Shown here: piece by piece, positions 36,114 through 44,452 of the stretch | Layout: the number at the start of each line of letters is the position of its first letter | How positions within the stretch are numbered: position 1 is the first letter of the stretch | DNA from: Hoylesella enoeca JCM 12259 | GTDB lineage: Bacteria > Bacteroidota > Bacteroidia > Bacteroidales > Bacteroidaceae | Assembly: GCF_000613405.1 (NCBI RefSeq) | Contig: NZ_BAIX01000005.1 | Location: 62,001-126,000 of the forward strand | DNA length: 64,000 nucleotides | Reading direction: 5' to 3' | Notes under the pieces: model-generated | What the model saw: the letters and a program-made list of their open reading frames with translations, nothing else | Told to the model about the DNA's origin: nothing | The model's database searches: none | Translations under genes and position numbers: made by a program

Positions 36114-36167
36114 TGACCAGCCAGAAACCTATCTATCGAAATGAATTATCAAATCAATGAGATAACA

Positions 36168-37793
36168 ATGAAACGTATCAATATATTCATCAGCCTCTTG
36201 GCACTGGGCTTTCTGACCGCTTTTACCAGCTGTGAATCGCTTGATCAGACGCCCGAAGATTATTTTACTAACAATGCTTTTTGGAAAGATGCAACGCAGG
36301 TAGACGGTTATATGACCGGGCTTCATAGCTGGTTGCGCAGTAGTTATTCAACGCTTTTCTCGATGGGAGAACTTCGTGGTGGTCTGCTTGGCGACGGAGA
36401 TGATGGCACCGGAACATCGGTATTCAATGAATCGATGACCGCCCAAACCATCATTAAGCAAGATTTGCGTGCCGACAATGCTTATTTCAGTACGTGGAAT
36501 GGACTTTATGCTAATATCGTACGCGTCAATTTGGCCATTAATAAGATACCAGAGCTTACTTTCCTAAGCGATGCCTATAAGAATTTTTATCTTGGACAGG
36601 CTTACGGAATACGTGCTTTTTACTATTATTTGCTATATGCGACATGGGGCGGAGTGCCTTTGGTGACCGACGCTCAGATCCTCAACGGTGAGATTTCAGC
36701 CGCTACACTCTCGCGGCCTCGCGCCAAAGCCTCTGAGATCATGGCACTGATCAAGAAGGATCTCGATGCTTCCGAAAAGGCATTTGTCGCTTATGGAGGC
36801 GAAACTTATGGCGATCAGTATAATTGGAGCTTGTATGCCACCTTGCTGTTAAAGGCCGAAGTTTATACGTTTGCAGCTAATGTGACTGTCGGCGATCAGC
36901 AAGCTACGGGCACAGCAGACCTCCAAACAGCCAAGACTGCATTGCAAACCATTATCAATAGTGGGAAGTTTGAGTTGAAAGACGACTTTTATCAAGCTTT
37001 CCGCAGCGACTACAAGAATAAGAACAAAGAACTGATCTTCTCTGTTCCATTCAATAAGACCGATGTCGTTTATATGCCTGTCATTAGTCAATGTCTTGCT
37101 CAGGGCAACTACTTTACGGCAGCTTACGATCTCAATGACCAAAAGTTATCGCTCAAGAATAATGATAAGTACGGTACGAATACGTTTGTCGATGGAATCG
37201 TTCGCTATCAATATAAGGAAACGTTTTGGCGTTCGTTCGACGTAACCGACACTCGTCGTGACTTCACTTTCTTCGCAGTGAAAAATAGCAAAACATCAGC
37301 TGCAACGGGAAGTAACTTTGGTGTGCTCATGAAAAAGTTTGCCGGGACTTATTATCCCGATGAAGGCAGACATCGTTTGGATTCCGACGGCCCGGTGTTT
37401 AGATATGCCGAGGTTTTGCTTTTGATGGCAGAAGTGGAGAATGATTTAGGCAATGACCCCTCGACTTACATCAATCAGATTCGCAAACGCGCGTATGGCA
37501 CAGGATATCCGGTATATACGAATCAGTCGCAATACCAAAACACACTGGCCATTTTAAGCGAGTTGGACAAAGAGTTTGTATTTGAAGGCAAGCGTTGGTT
37601 TGCTCTGCTGCGCATGAAGAACGCTGCAGGTAAGTCGCTCGTATTTGAACCGGCTGTCAATTATCCGTTCATTCCCGGGACCAATCGCACTCCGATACTC
37701 CCCGAAAGCGAGTCATACAAAATGCTGTGGCCTGTTTCCGTGGGTACGATGACAAACGATCCAGCTATCACGCAGACACCAGGCTATAAATAA
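36168..37793 (+). CDS. SusD/RagB-type surface lipoprotein
   Basis: A 541-residue lipoprotein, partner of the SusC-type transporter encoded 54 bp upstream. I use ATG 36168 (MKRINIFISLLALGFLTAFTSC, lipid Cys22) because the nine residues from the earlier ATG at 36141 would precede the signal. The sequence has the usual helical TPR-like fold with GLYANIVRVNLAINKIPEL, YGIRAFYYYLLYATWGGVPLV, and a C-terminal region with FEGKRWFALLRM and NDPAITQTPGYK. It caps the transporter on the cell surface and binds ligand. A strong terminator follows. Confidence 0.95.
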   Translation: MKRINIFISLLALGFLTAFTSCESLDQTPEDYFTNNAFWKDATQVDGYMTGLHSWLRSSYSTLFSMGELRGGLLGDGDDGTGTSVFNESMTAQTIIKQDLRADNAYFSTWNGLYANIVRVNLAINKIPELTFLSDAYKNFYLGQAYGIRAFYYYLLYATWGGVPLVTDAQILNGEISAATLSRPRAKASEIMALIKKDLDASEKAFVAYGGETYGDQYNWSLYATLLLKAEVYTFAANVTVGDQQATGTADLQTAKTALQTIINSGKFELKDDFYQAFRSDYKNKNKELIFSVPFNKTDVVYMPVISQCLAQGNYFTAAYDLNDQKLSLKNNDKYGTNTFVDGIVRYQYKETFWRSFDVTDTRRDFTFFAVKNSKTSAATGSNFGVLMKKFAGTYYPDEGRHRLDSDGPVFRYAEVLLLMAEVENDLGNDPSTYINQIRKRAYGTGYPVYTNQSQYQNTLAILSELDKEFVFEGKRWFALLRMKNAAGKSLVFEPAVNYPFIPGTNRTPILPESESYKMLWPVSVGTMTNDPAITQTPGYK

Positions 37794-37830
37794 TAACCGG
37801 TCAATCGACTGACAGTGAACCATTGATGTG

Positions 37831-37879
37831 CCCGTGCTTTCTCTTCGACAGGAGAATGCGCGGGTATTTTTGCTTTTTT
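37831..37879 (+). terminator. Terminator of the susCD pair
   Basis: CCCGTGCTTTCTC (37831-37843) pairs with GAGAATGCGCGGG (37852-37864) with one mismatch and one G-T pair, loop 8, followed by TATTTTTGCTTTTTT. It ends the operon directly after susD. Confidence 0.85.
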
Positions 37880-37946
37880 CGTTAGCAAGTATTTGGCCAT
37901 GTTTTCATTTGCACTTGTCAATCAATGAGTTGTGCCCCTCATTCCC

Positions 37947-38034
37947 TATCACTGTTAATCAGCGGGCAATTGACGGTGAATTGGACTCCAACTAACCGTG
38001 AATCGCAGCGCGATTGACGGTTTATGAGTTGATC
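37947..38034. repeat. 22-bp phased palindrome array 8
   Basis: Units near 37947, 37969, 37991 and 38013 (ATTGACGGTGAATTGGACTC, ACTAACCGTGAATCGCAGCG, ATTGACGGTTTATGAG). It lies in the convergent gap between susD and recO. Confidence 0.7.
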
Positions 38035-38055
38035 CATGCAATGTATTCTCTGTTT

Positions 38056-38781
38056 CTATGAAAACAATTCGCGCAGCACAGAGAGCGATTTGAGTTCGGG
38101 AAAAGCGGGCAAATGCAGGCGATAATAGGTGATGATGAGTTCCAAACAACGGTTGCGCTCAATGCGCGACATAGCAAAGAGATGCATCGTTTCATAGTTC
38201 ATCCGCATCAGCAGACAGATTTTGGCGGCCTCATCGGGACGCAGAAAGTCGGCGTGCAACGGAGCTTCGGGGGTGAAATTACTGTTGCGGAGATCGAAGA
38301 AATCACCTTCGCAATAGTCGTCAAGATTAGGATAGAAACCCAGGAAACGCGTCAGTCGCATCATGAACACCAAATGAAAATTGGAAAACGATCGTTGTGC
38401 GCCGTCCAACCAGGCCAGGCTCGTCGTCACATAGTTGAACAGCGGCAGATCGGCTTGCTCGCTTCGGGTGGCATGATAGAGAAATTCGGCCAGGAAAAGC
38501 GATATTGACAGCTTATAGGGATCGAACGGAATGGAAGCGAAAGGCATCACAATGGTTTCCTCTTTGATGTGTTGCAAACGCGAACGTTGTCGGTAATCGA
38601 ATGTGATTTCCACGACCGTCATCGGTTGGAAAAACGACTTTCGCAGGCGGGATCGGGCCGATTTGGGCAGCCGACAAATAAAAGACAGTCGGCCGAATTG
38701 CTCGGTGAGGAAGTCAACCACCCTTTGCGATTCGCCGTATTTGATGGCGTTGAGAACGATGGCACGCGTTTTGATTTGCAT
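38056..38781 (-). CDS. recO: DNA repair protein RecO
   Basis: A 241-residue protein of the RecFOR pathway, which helps load RecA on gapped DNA. The start MQIKTRAIVLNAIKYGESQRVVDFLTEQFGRLSFICR forms the N-terminal OB fold typical of RecO. The rest is helical (ISLFLAEFLYHATRSEQAD, FHLVFMMRLTRFLGFYPNLDDY). The four-cysteine zinc site of some RecO proteins is absent, as is usual in this phylum. An ATG 12 bp upstream (38793) is an alternative start. Confidence 0.9.
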   Translation of the reverse strand: MQIKTRAIVLNAIKYGESQRVVDFLTEQFGRLSFICRLPKSARSRLRKSFFQPMTVVEITFDYRQRSRLQHIKEETIVMPFASIPFDPYKLSISLFLAEFLYHATRSEQADLPLFNYVTTSLAWLDGAQRSFSNFHLVFMMRLTRFLGFYPNLDDYCEGDFFDLRNSNFTPEAPLHADFLRPDEAAKICLLMRMNYETMHLFAMSRIERNRCLELIITYYRLHLPAFPELKSLSVLRELFS

Positions 38782-38826
38782 TGGTGTTATCAATTAAAAT
38801 TCAATGAGTTACAAACGGGTTTGCGA

Positions 38827-38913
38827 GAGGCCGTTAAACGGCGTGCGAATTACCGTCAGTGAGCGTGCGTTTAACGGTGTTTGGCACCGCGCTTAACGAT
38901 CACTTGCAGATCA
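38827..38913. repeat. 22-bp phased palindrome array 9
   Basis: Units near 38827, 38849, 38870 and 38892; one step is 21 bp. Recognisable parts are CCGTTAAACGGCGTGCG, ATTACCGTCAGTGAGCGTG, TTTAACGGTGTTTGGCACC and CTTAACGATCACTTGCAG. It lies in the divergent gap between recO and tRNA-Glu. Confidence 0.65.
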
Positions 38914-38960
38914 CAAAAATACGAAAAATCAATAGACTAATGAAAAAATGTGGTTGAAAA

Positions 38961-38992
38961 TTTGGCTGAATCAATAAAATACCGTACCTTTG
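38961..38992 (+). promoter_or_regulatory. Promoter of tRNA-Glu and rpsT
   Basis: TTTG 38961-38964, 20-bp spacer, TACCTTTG 38985-38992, 23 bp before the tRNA. It likely also drives rpsT, which starts 26 bp after the tRNA. Confidence 0.75.
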
Positions 38993-39015
38993 CAGCCGCA
39001 AAACAAGCAGGTTTC

Positions 39016-39087
39016 GGTCCCTTCGTCTATCGGTTAGGACGAGAGATTTTCATTCTCTAAAGAGGAGTTCGACTCTCCTAGGGACTA
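39016..39087 (+). tRNA. tRNA-Glu (anticodon TTC)
   Basis: Acceptor GGTCCCT (39016-39022) pairs with AGGGACT (39080-39086) with a terminal G-T pair. The D-arm has CGGTTAGGAC. The anticodon stem AGAGA/TCTCT encloses TTTTCAT with anticodon TTC (reads GAA). The T-arm is GGAGTTCGACTCTCC. CCA is not encoded. Confidence 0.95.
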
Positions 39088-39113
39088 CTTAACAATAAAA
39101 ACAGAAAACGAAG

Positions 39114-39368
39114 ATGGCAAATCACAAATCAGCACTGAAACGAATTCGTCAGACGAAAACGAGGACATTGCACAACAAATATTACGCAAAGACAATGCGT
39201 AATGCCGTTCGCAAGCTCCGCGCCATTACGAATAAAGAAGAAGCCGTGAAGCTTTATCCTGTGGTTCAGAAGATGTTGGACAAACTTGCTAAGACCAATA
39301 TCATCCATAAGAATAAGGCTGCCAACTTGAAATCAAGCCTCTGCTTGCATATCAGCAAGCTGGGATAA
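39114..39368 (+). CDS. rpsT: 30S ribosomal protein S20
   Basis: An 84-residue, very basic, helical protein that binds 16S rRNA in the small subunit body. The N-terminus [29 protein letters not shown] and C-terminal [18 protein letters not shown] are characteristic, and the length is standard. It follows tRNA-Glu on the same strand within 27 bp and has a terminator at 39396-39423. Confidence 0.97.
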   Translation: MANHKSALKRIRQTKTRTLHNKYYAKTMRNAVRKLRAITNKEEAVKLYPVVQKMLDKLAKTNIIHKNKAANLKSSLCLHISKLG

Positions 39369-39395
39369 AGCGGGCGTTCTCGGTTAATATATCTG

Positions 39396-39433
39396 AGGTC
39401 ACATCCTTTCGGGGATGCGGCCTTTATTTGTTT
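39396..39433 (+). terminator. Terminator of rpsT
   Basis: AGGTCACATCC (39396-39406) pairs with GGATGCGGCCT (39413-39423) with one mismatch and a G-T pair, loop TTTCGG, followed by TTATTTGTTT. Confidence 0.8.
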
Positions 39434-39499
39434 ATTCCTGTTATGACATGAAACGGCGGTCGGACAGGCGGTTGTTTTATGCAATTTTTGCAGCATAAG

Positions 39500-39532
39500 A
39501 TTGCCGTATTCGGCAGTTTTTTCGTATCTTTG
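39500..39532 (+). promoter_or_regulatory. Promoter of gyrB
   Basis: ATTG 39500-39503, 21-bp spacer, TATCTTTG 39525-39532; gyrB starts at 39560. Confidence 0.55.
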
Positions 39533-39559
39533 CAAAGTATATTTTTTCCCAAAACGAAA

Positions 39560-41533
39560 ATGGCAGAAAAACAAAACAACGAGAATAATTACTCGGCCAG
39601 TAACATTCAGGTACTCGAAGGACTTGAAGCGGTTCGCAAAAGACCCGCAATGTATATCGGCGATATCAGCGAAAAGGGACTCCATCACTTGGTCAATGAG
39701 ACCGTAGACAACTCGATCGACGAAGCAATGGCGGGCTATTGCACCGACATTGAGGTTACAATCAATGAGGATAACTCCATTACCGTGCAAGACAATGGCC
39801 GTGGAATACCCGTGGATGAGCACGAGAAGCTGCACAAATCAGCCTTGGAAGTAGTGATGACGGTGCTCCACGCCGGCGGAAAATTTGATAAAGGGTCTTA
39901 CAAAGTCAGTGGAGGGCTCCACGGAGTAGGCGTCAGTTGCGTCAATGCACTATCCTCTCGGATGTTGTCTCAGGTGTTCCGCGACGGCAAGATCTATCAA
40001 CAGGAATACGAACAGGGTCGACCGTTGTACCCGGTAAAAGTTATCGGCGAGACGACTCTGCGCGGAACACGCCAGCAGTTTTGGCCGGATCCGACGATAT
40101 TCACCACGACTGTCTATAAATGGGACATCATTGCGAGCCGTATGCGAGAGCTTGCTTACCTCAATGCAGGTATCAGAATCACGCTGAAAGACCTGCGCCC
40201 GGACGATGAAGGCAAGACAAAGACCGAGGTTTTTCACGCCAAGGATGGTCTGAAAGAGTTCGTTCGCTATGTCGATCGGCACCGTACGCACCTCTTCGAT
40301 GATGTCATTTACTTGAAGACTGAAAAGCAAAGCATCCCCTTTGAGGTTGCCATTATGTACAATACAGACTATTCCGAGAATATCCATTCATATGTCAACA
40401 ACATCAATACGATTGAAGGCGGTACACATCTCACAGGTTTCCGCATCGCATTGACACGTACTTTGAAAGCATATGCAGATGCAGATCCGATTATTTCGAA
40501 GCAAATCGAGAAGGCAAAGATAGAGATTGCGGGCGAGGATTTCCGTGAAGGACTCACGGCTGTGATATCAATTAAGGTGGCGGAACCGCAGTTCGAGGGA
40601 CAGACCAAGACCAAGTTGGGCAACAGCGAAGTGGCAGGCGCCGTGCAACAAGCCGTCGGTGAGGCGCTTACTTATTATTTGGAGGAGCATCCGAAAGAAG
40701 CAAAACAGATCTGCGACAAGGTAATTCTCGCAGCCACTGCACGTATCGCGGCTCGCAAGGCACGCGAAAGCGTACAACGAAAGAACCCGATGTCGGGCGG
40801 AGGATTGCCCGGTAAGCTGGCCGATTGCTCCAACAAAGACCCCAAAGCGTGTGAAATCTTCCTCGTAGAGGGTGACTCTGCGGGTGGATCCGCTAAGCAA
40901 GGACGAGACCGTTACACACAAGCCATCCTGCCATTAAAGGGTAAAATCCTCAACGTTGAGAAGGTTCAGTGGCACAAAGTGTTTGAAGCGGAGTCGGTAA
41001 TGAATATCATTCAAAGCATAGGTGTACGTTTCGGAGTCGACGGTGAGGGCGACCGCGAGGCCAATATCGATAAACTAAGATACGATAAGATTATTATTAT
41101 GACCGATGCCGACGTCGATGGATCGCACATCGACACGCTGATTATGACGCTGTTTTATCGTTTTATGCCTAAGGTTATTCAAGACGGACACCTCTATATA
41201 GCTACTCCGCCGCTCTATCTCTGCACCTATCGTAATAAGGTTAAAGAATACTGCTACACCGATCAGCAGCGACAAGCGTTCTTAGATAAGTACGGCGAGG
41301 GCGTAGAAGACGGTAAGAACATCCACACCCAGCGCTATAAAGGACTCGGAGAGATGAACCCCGAGCAGCTGTGGGAGACCACAATGGATCCTAAAACACG
41401 ATTATTGAAACAAGTAAATATAGAGAATGCCGCTGAAGCTGATGAGATTTTCTCGATGCTAATGGGTGATGATGTAGAGCCGCGACGTGAGTTTATCGAG
41501 GCAAACGCAACCTATGCGAACATCGATGCATAA
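39560..41533 (+). CDS. gyrB: DNA gyrase subunit B
   Basis: A 657-residue ATPase subunit of gyrase, which introduces negative supercoils. I start at ATG 39560 (MAEKQNNENNYSASNIQVLEGLEAVRKRPAMYIG); the longer frame from 39479 would place the promoter inside the gene. Seen in order: GHKL ATP-binding motifs (ETVDNSIDEA, DNGRGIPVD, GGLHGVG), the transducer domain, and the TOPRIM domain (LVEGDSAGGSAKQGRDR, DADVDGSHI). The C-terminal end has QRYKGLGEMNPEQLWETTMDP. The length fits the short GyrB type without the large insertion of enterobacteria. It is monocistronic. Confidence 0.96.
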   Translation: MAEKQNNENNYSASNIQVLEGLEAVRKRPAMYIGDISEKGLHHLVNETVDNSIDEAMAGYCTDIEVTINEDNSITVQDNGRGIPVDEHEKLHKSALEVVMTVLHAGGKFDKGSYKVSGGLHGVGVSCVNALSSRMLSQVFRDGKIYQQEYEQGRPLYPVKVIGETTLRGTRQQFWPDPTIFTTTVYKWDIIASRMRELAYLNAGIRITLKDLRPDDEGKTKTEVFHAKDGLKEFVRYVDRHRTHLFDDVIYLKTEKQSIPFEVAIMYNTDYSENIHSYVNNINTIEGGTHLTGFRIALTRTLKAYADADPIISKQIEKAKIEIAGEDFREGLTAVISIKVAEPQFEGQTKTKLGNSEVAGAVQQAVGEALTYYLEEHPKEAKQICDKVILAATARIAARKARESVQRKNPMSGGGLPGKLADCSNKDPKACEIFLVEGDSAGGSAKQGRDRYTQAILPLKGKILNVEKVQWHKVFEAESVMNIIQSIGVRFGVDGEGDREANIDKLRYDKIIIMTDADVDGSHIDTLIMTLFYRFMPKVIQDGHLYIATPPLYLCTYRNKVKEYCYTDQQRQAFLDKYGEGVEDGKNIHTQRYKGLGEMNPEQLWETTMDPKTRLLKQVNIENAAEADEIFSMLMGDDVEPRREFIEANATYANIDA

Positions 41534-41572
41534 CCGTTTGTGGCAAGCTGCCCACCGCACTCTATGATAAAG

Positions 41573-41617
41573 CGGCGAGCTACTCTCTCTCCAGAGTAGC
41601 TCGCCGTATTTCATTTT
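41573..41617. terminator. Bidirectional terminator between gyrB and the HU-like gene
   Basis: CGGCGAGCTACTCT (41573-41586) pairs perfectly with AGAGTAGCTCGCCG (41593-41606), loop CTCTCC, followed by TATTTCATTTT. The genes converge here. Confidence 0.85.
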
Positions 41618-41639
41618 GCGAGGTGCCTCGTTAACTTGT

Positions 41640-42014
41640 CTACTTCTTCACCACCTCAAACGACATGCCTTTGAGGCGTTTTTTGAGGGAGACGCCCGGC
41701 GTGAAGATAATACGGGGCCTGATGTCTTTCGTGTTGAAGTCTTTAGCGGTGGCGGCGCCCTTGCTCGAGAGCGAAATGCGAAGCGTGCCAAACTCGCCCA
41801 TCTGGATGCTGAAACCATCGATCAGCGCCGGCGGCAAGCAGTCGACAAAGTTGGCCAACACGTTCAGGATATCGCCGCGCGTGAGCGACGATCGCCCTGC
41901 TATCTCGTCGGCAATCTCTACTAATGTCTTCGTGCCCAGATTCACGGCGTTGCCATACCATTTTACTTGCGCTTTGTTTTGCGGATTCTTCCGCTTTACT
42001 AAGTTAACTTTCAT
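41640..42014 (-). CDS. HU-related DNA-binding protein
   Basis: A 124-residue histone-like protein of the Bacteroidetes HU-related type (TIGR01201-like). It reads MKVNLVKRKNPQNKAQVKWYGNAVNL, then helices (VEIADEIAGRSSLTRGDILNVLANFVDCLPPALIDG), beta arms (FSIQMGEFGTLRISLSSKGA) and RPRIIFTPGVSLKKRLKGMSFE. It would bend or coat DNA in the nucleoid. Alternative starts lie upstream (42020, 42104). It follows fimbrillin B on the same strand but a large hairpin separates them. Confidence 0.88.
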   Translation of the reverse strand: MKVNLVKRKNPQNKAQVKWYGNAVNLGTKTLVEIADEIAGRSSLTRGDILNVLANFVDCLPPALIDGFSIQMGEFGTLRISLSSKGAATAKDFNTKDIRPRIIFTPGVSLKKRLKGMSFEVVKK

Positions 42015-42065
42015 CGTCATTTTATATGTTTGTAAGTAATTGATTCTCAATATATCGGGAAGCCG

Positions 42066-42151
42066 AAAAATTACATACGGTTGGAAGAAAATTTCTTCCC
42101 GCATAGAAATTTATTTTCTTCCGGGAGAAAATTTTGCCGCAACCGTATGTA
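42066..42151 (-). terminator. Large nested hairpin after fimbrillin B
   Basis: TACATACGGTTG and CAACCGTATGTA (42072-42083 with 42140-42151) pair perfectly over 12 bp. The interior holds further complementary blocks (AAAATTTTCTCCCG against CGGGAAGAAATTTT). Read on the minus strand it is followed by ATTTTTCGG. It could terminate fimbrillin B transcripts 40 nt after the stop. The interior resembles the AT-rich 22-bp unit found at 53570-53645. Confidence 0.6.
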
Positions 42152-42190
42152 AATTCCTGACCAACCGTATCATTAAAATATGATATATTT

Positions 42191-43813
42191 TTAATAAGCA
42201 GCGAAAGAACGGACTTCATATAAATAATTCCGGCTCCCTGAAGACCATGATAAAATCGTGCGATCGATATTAACCGTACCACCATCGTATCCGCCGTATT
42301 CGCTCTGACATTCTGTACTTGTCCATTCAAGATATTGGAATGTATCGCCTCCTACTTGTGTTAATGCTGTATAGAATAAATTCCCATACCACTCATAACT
42401 TTTCGCCTGAGTAACAGTAGTTCTATCACCAAAGCCTAAGGGGAAAATATATGTATAGTCATAATGAGAGGGGAGATACCATTGCAGTGCTGGTGTGCCT
42501 GTGTAGGTTACCTCGGGATCATAATAAGCAGCTGTTACAAAAGATGTGAATATGAAAGGTTTATTGGCTTTTATTCCATAACCGCTCGCAGTAGTGCTCG
42601 GATTCCAAGTATCGTCTCTCCCACTTGTGGCAGAACCATTTAAAGCATCAGATAAGTTAGCAACTGTGCGTGTGGTGAGTTTATTATGATAGTAAATAAG
42701 ATCTGTGGCACACCAAGTTGATCGTCCTGCTGTTTTTAAAGCCATAGCCATGCGTTTCCCTTTATCTAAAACAATGGCAATTGGTGTTTTGGTTCCGCCA
42801 CCGTAAGTAGTTTCGCGGAAGAAACCGGTAGTACCATCACTCATCAGATAAGTGTAATTAGGCTTCATCTTTATTTTAATGGTATAAGAGCCGTTAGCCT
42901 CTAGTTGTTTGCTAGTGGTACTTAGTTTTGCAATATTCATGTCGAATGGTTTCCAAAAGATGGTACCGCTAAGGTTGTTTAGCTTCAGGTTAGCTATGTC
43001 CATACCCGGCAAAAAATAAAAATACGGAGCCGGTGAGGTGTAACTGTAATACTTCCCATGGTCAGAAGCTGTGTATTTTGGTTCTGTGCTAGCCGATGAA
43101 TTATTAGTTGTAGCTGGCATAGTAGCTGTGGCAGTCGGAGTATAAGTGTCCATCGTCGGATCGTAAGATACGTTTTGTGCAACAGTAGCACCGATAGATT
43201 CGATAGTAGAAGTCAGAGCAGGCATATCTTTCTGTGCTACAACCTTCGTTTGTATTCGGCAGCCGGCGTGTTTCGATGAGAGATTGATAGGTTGATCGAC
43301 CGTTGTAAGCGTGATTTGTTGCCGGCCAATGCGAGCATCTTTAGCATTGGCTAAAGCAATCTCTAAGTTGTTACCGTTAGGCGTTACCTTATCATTGAAG
43401 CAGATAAACGTGTAGGTTCGATTTTTTCCTAGCATCATGTATGTATTATAGCCGGCATCGGGGGTAAAACCTGTGCTGGTAAATGTTCCTTTGAGTTCGC
43501 CTTGCAGTGCACCGTTGTGGTAGGCACGAATCGTGTAATGCACAGGGCCGGTAACACTACGTGTTGTAGCTTGCTTTTCGGCAGGTGCATTCTCGATAGA
43601 TACTTCAGCTTCGCAGTCGCCTGTATCGATGATTTGAGGTTTTGTTGTTGTTTTCGAGCGCGTTAGTTCAGTGTCGGCACCGAATCCCTCTTCGGTGATA
43701 GTGAAGCGTACGCCTTGTGTTTCTTCTCTTTGTTCGTTGTTATTATCGTCGTTGGTGCTACAGCTTGCTGTCAATAACAGCAGGGCTGCGCTAAGAAATA
43801 TATACTTTTTCAT
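42191..43813 (-). CDS. Fimbrillin-like lipoprotein B
   Basis: A 540-residue lipoprotein, frame intact (MKKYIFLSAALLLLTASC, lipid Cys18). After an Asn/Asp/Glu-rich spacer there is a fimbrillin-like region (TRSVTGPVHYTIRAYHNGALQGELKGTFTSTGFTPDAGYNTYMMLGKNRTYTFICFND). The C-terminal domain (GTPALQWYLPSHYDYTYIFPLGFG ... FQYLEWTSTECQSEYGGYDGG ... LYEVRSFAAY) resembles the C-type-lectin-like end of such proteins and of locus A. It lies 29 bp after its small-peptide gene. Likely a surface or fimbrial component under the same leader as locus A. Confidence 0.8.
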   Translation of the reverse strand: MKKYIFLSAALLLLTASCSTNDDNNNEQREETQGVRFTITEEGFGADTELTRSKTTTKPQIIDTGDCEAEVSIENAPAEKQATTRSVTGPVHYTIRAYHNGALQGELKGTFTSTGFTPDAGYNTYMMLGKNRTYTFICFNDKVTPNGNNLEIALANAKDARIGRQQITLTTVDQPINLSSKHAGCRIQTKVVAQKDMPALTSTIESIGATVAQNVSYDPTMDTYTPTATATMPATTNNSSASTEPKYTASDHGKYYSYTSPAPYFYFLPGMDIANLKLNNLSGTIFWKPFDMNIAKLSTTSKQLEANGSYTIKIKMKPNYTYLMSDGTTGFFRETTYGGGTKTPIAIVLDKGKRMAMALKTAGRSTWCATDLIYYHNKLTTRTVANLSDALNGSATSGRDDTWNPSTTASGYGIKANKPFIFTSFVTAAYYDPEVTYTGTPALQWYLPSHYDYTYIFPLGFGDRTTVTQAKSYEWYGNLFYTALTQVGGDTFQYLEWTSTECQSEYGGYDGGTVNIDRTILSWSSGSRNYLYEVRSFAAY

Positions 43814-43842
43814 GTTGTTGTCTATTTACTTACTACTTTTTA

Positions 43843-44019
43843 CTACTCTGTTTCAAACTCTCCTGCGTCAATATCGCCTTTATCATCCCAATCGTCTTCT
43901 TCAAAACCGGGAGCGCTCGGCGTTACTTTTGGGCTACCGCAGATAAATGTTTCTGTCGCCAACTCTATGATGGCGCATTCGGGCTTCTCGTAGCCCACTA
44001 AACTCTCTTTTCTGTTCAT
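43843..44019 (-). CDS. Small peptide (58 aa) preceding fimbrillin B
   Basis: A 58-residue protein from ATG 44017-44019: MNRKESLVGYEKPECAIIELA, then TETFICGSPKVTP and a very acidic tail ending in GEFETE. It matches the product of 1213-1404 in layout (Pro-x-Cys, hydrophobic block, G-S-P, acidic tail) and in genomic position directly ahead of a fimbrillin-like gene. An upstream in-frame ATG at 44088 (MLFYQLW) parallels the upstream ATG of locus A. Function unknown; it could be a secreted or processed peptide, a minor subunit or a regulator. Confidence 0.65.
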   Translation of the reverse strand: MNRKESLVGYEKPECAIIELATETFICGSPKVTPSAPGFEEDDWDDKGDIDAGEFETE

Positions 44020-44072
44020 TGTTTTCTTTATATTTTTGGGTAAATATTGTGCGTTATCTTGCTCTTGCCAGA

Positions 44073-44278
44073 GTTGGTAAAAGAGCATGAAAAAGCGAAC
44101 AAAGGGAATGTTTATTACGCCCTTTGTCTTTAATAAATCTCCCCTTTTTACTGGGGAAAATCTACGCTCTACGCGCGCGCGTATGCGAAGACTTAAAATA
44201 ATGTTACGCCAGGTGCGATGTGTGTGTGTGTGTTAAGACTTTTTCTGAGATGGCCAAATATAAAACGTTAAAAGATGC
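44073..44278 (-). promoter_or_regulatory. Conserved fimbrillin leader, copy B
   Basis: Minus-strand counterpart of 971-1162. It has GCATCTTTTAACG, TTTATATTTGG, AAAAAGTCTTAACA, seven CA units (44219-44232), CATCGCACCTGGCGTA, TTTTAAGTCTTCGC, a 14-bp palindrome TACGCGCGCGCGTA (44170-44183), then hairpin ACAAAGGG (44120-44127, read on the minus strand) with CCCTTTGT (44099-44106) followed by a T-rich run and the small-peptide gene. It has three CA units fewer than copy A and a longer insert before the hairpin. Confidence 0.7.
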
Positions 44279-44346
44279 AGAGAATTTGGAGATTCTCCGC
44301 AAGCCTTTGCCACTCTGATATGTCATTGCTAAATGGTTCACGGCGG

Positions 44347-44378
44347 CAAAGGTAGATAAAAGTTTTTAACCGGCCAAG
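44347..44378 (-). promoter_or_regulatory. Promoter of fimbrillin locus B
   Basis: Read on the minus strand: CTTG (44375-44378), 20-bp spacer, TACCTTTG (44347-44354). The predicted leader before the small-peptide gene is about 320 nt, as at locus A. Confidence 0.55.
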
Positions 44379-44396
44379 CTTTTGTGCAAAAAAGTT

Positions 44397-44428
44397 TTTG
44401 TAGGAAGCTCTGTTTTTCCGTATCTTTG
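44397..44428 (+). promoter_or_regulatory. Promoter of ung
   Basis: TTTG 44397-44400, 20-bp spacer, TATCTTTG 44421-44428; ATG 24 bp downstream. It is divergent to the locus B promoter, about 20 bp apart. Confidence 0.75.
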
Positions 44429-44452
44429 TAGCCACAAAAAAAAGCAAAACCA

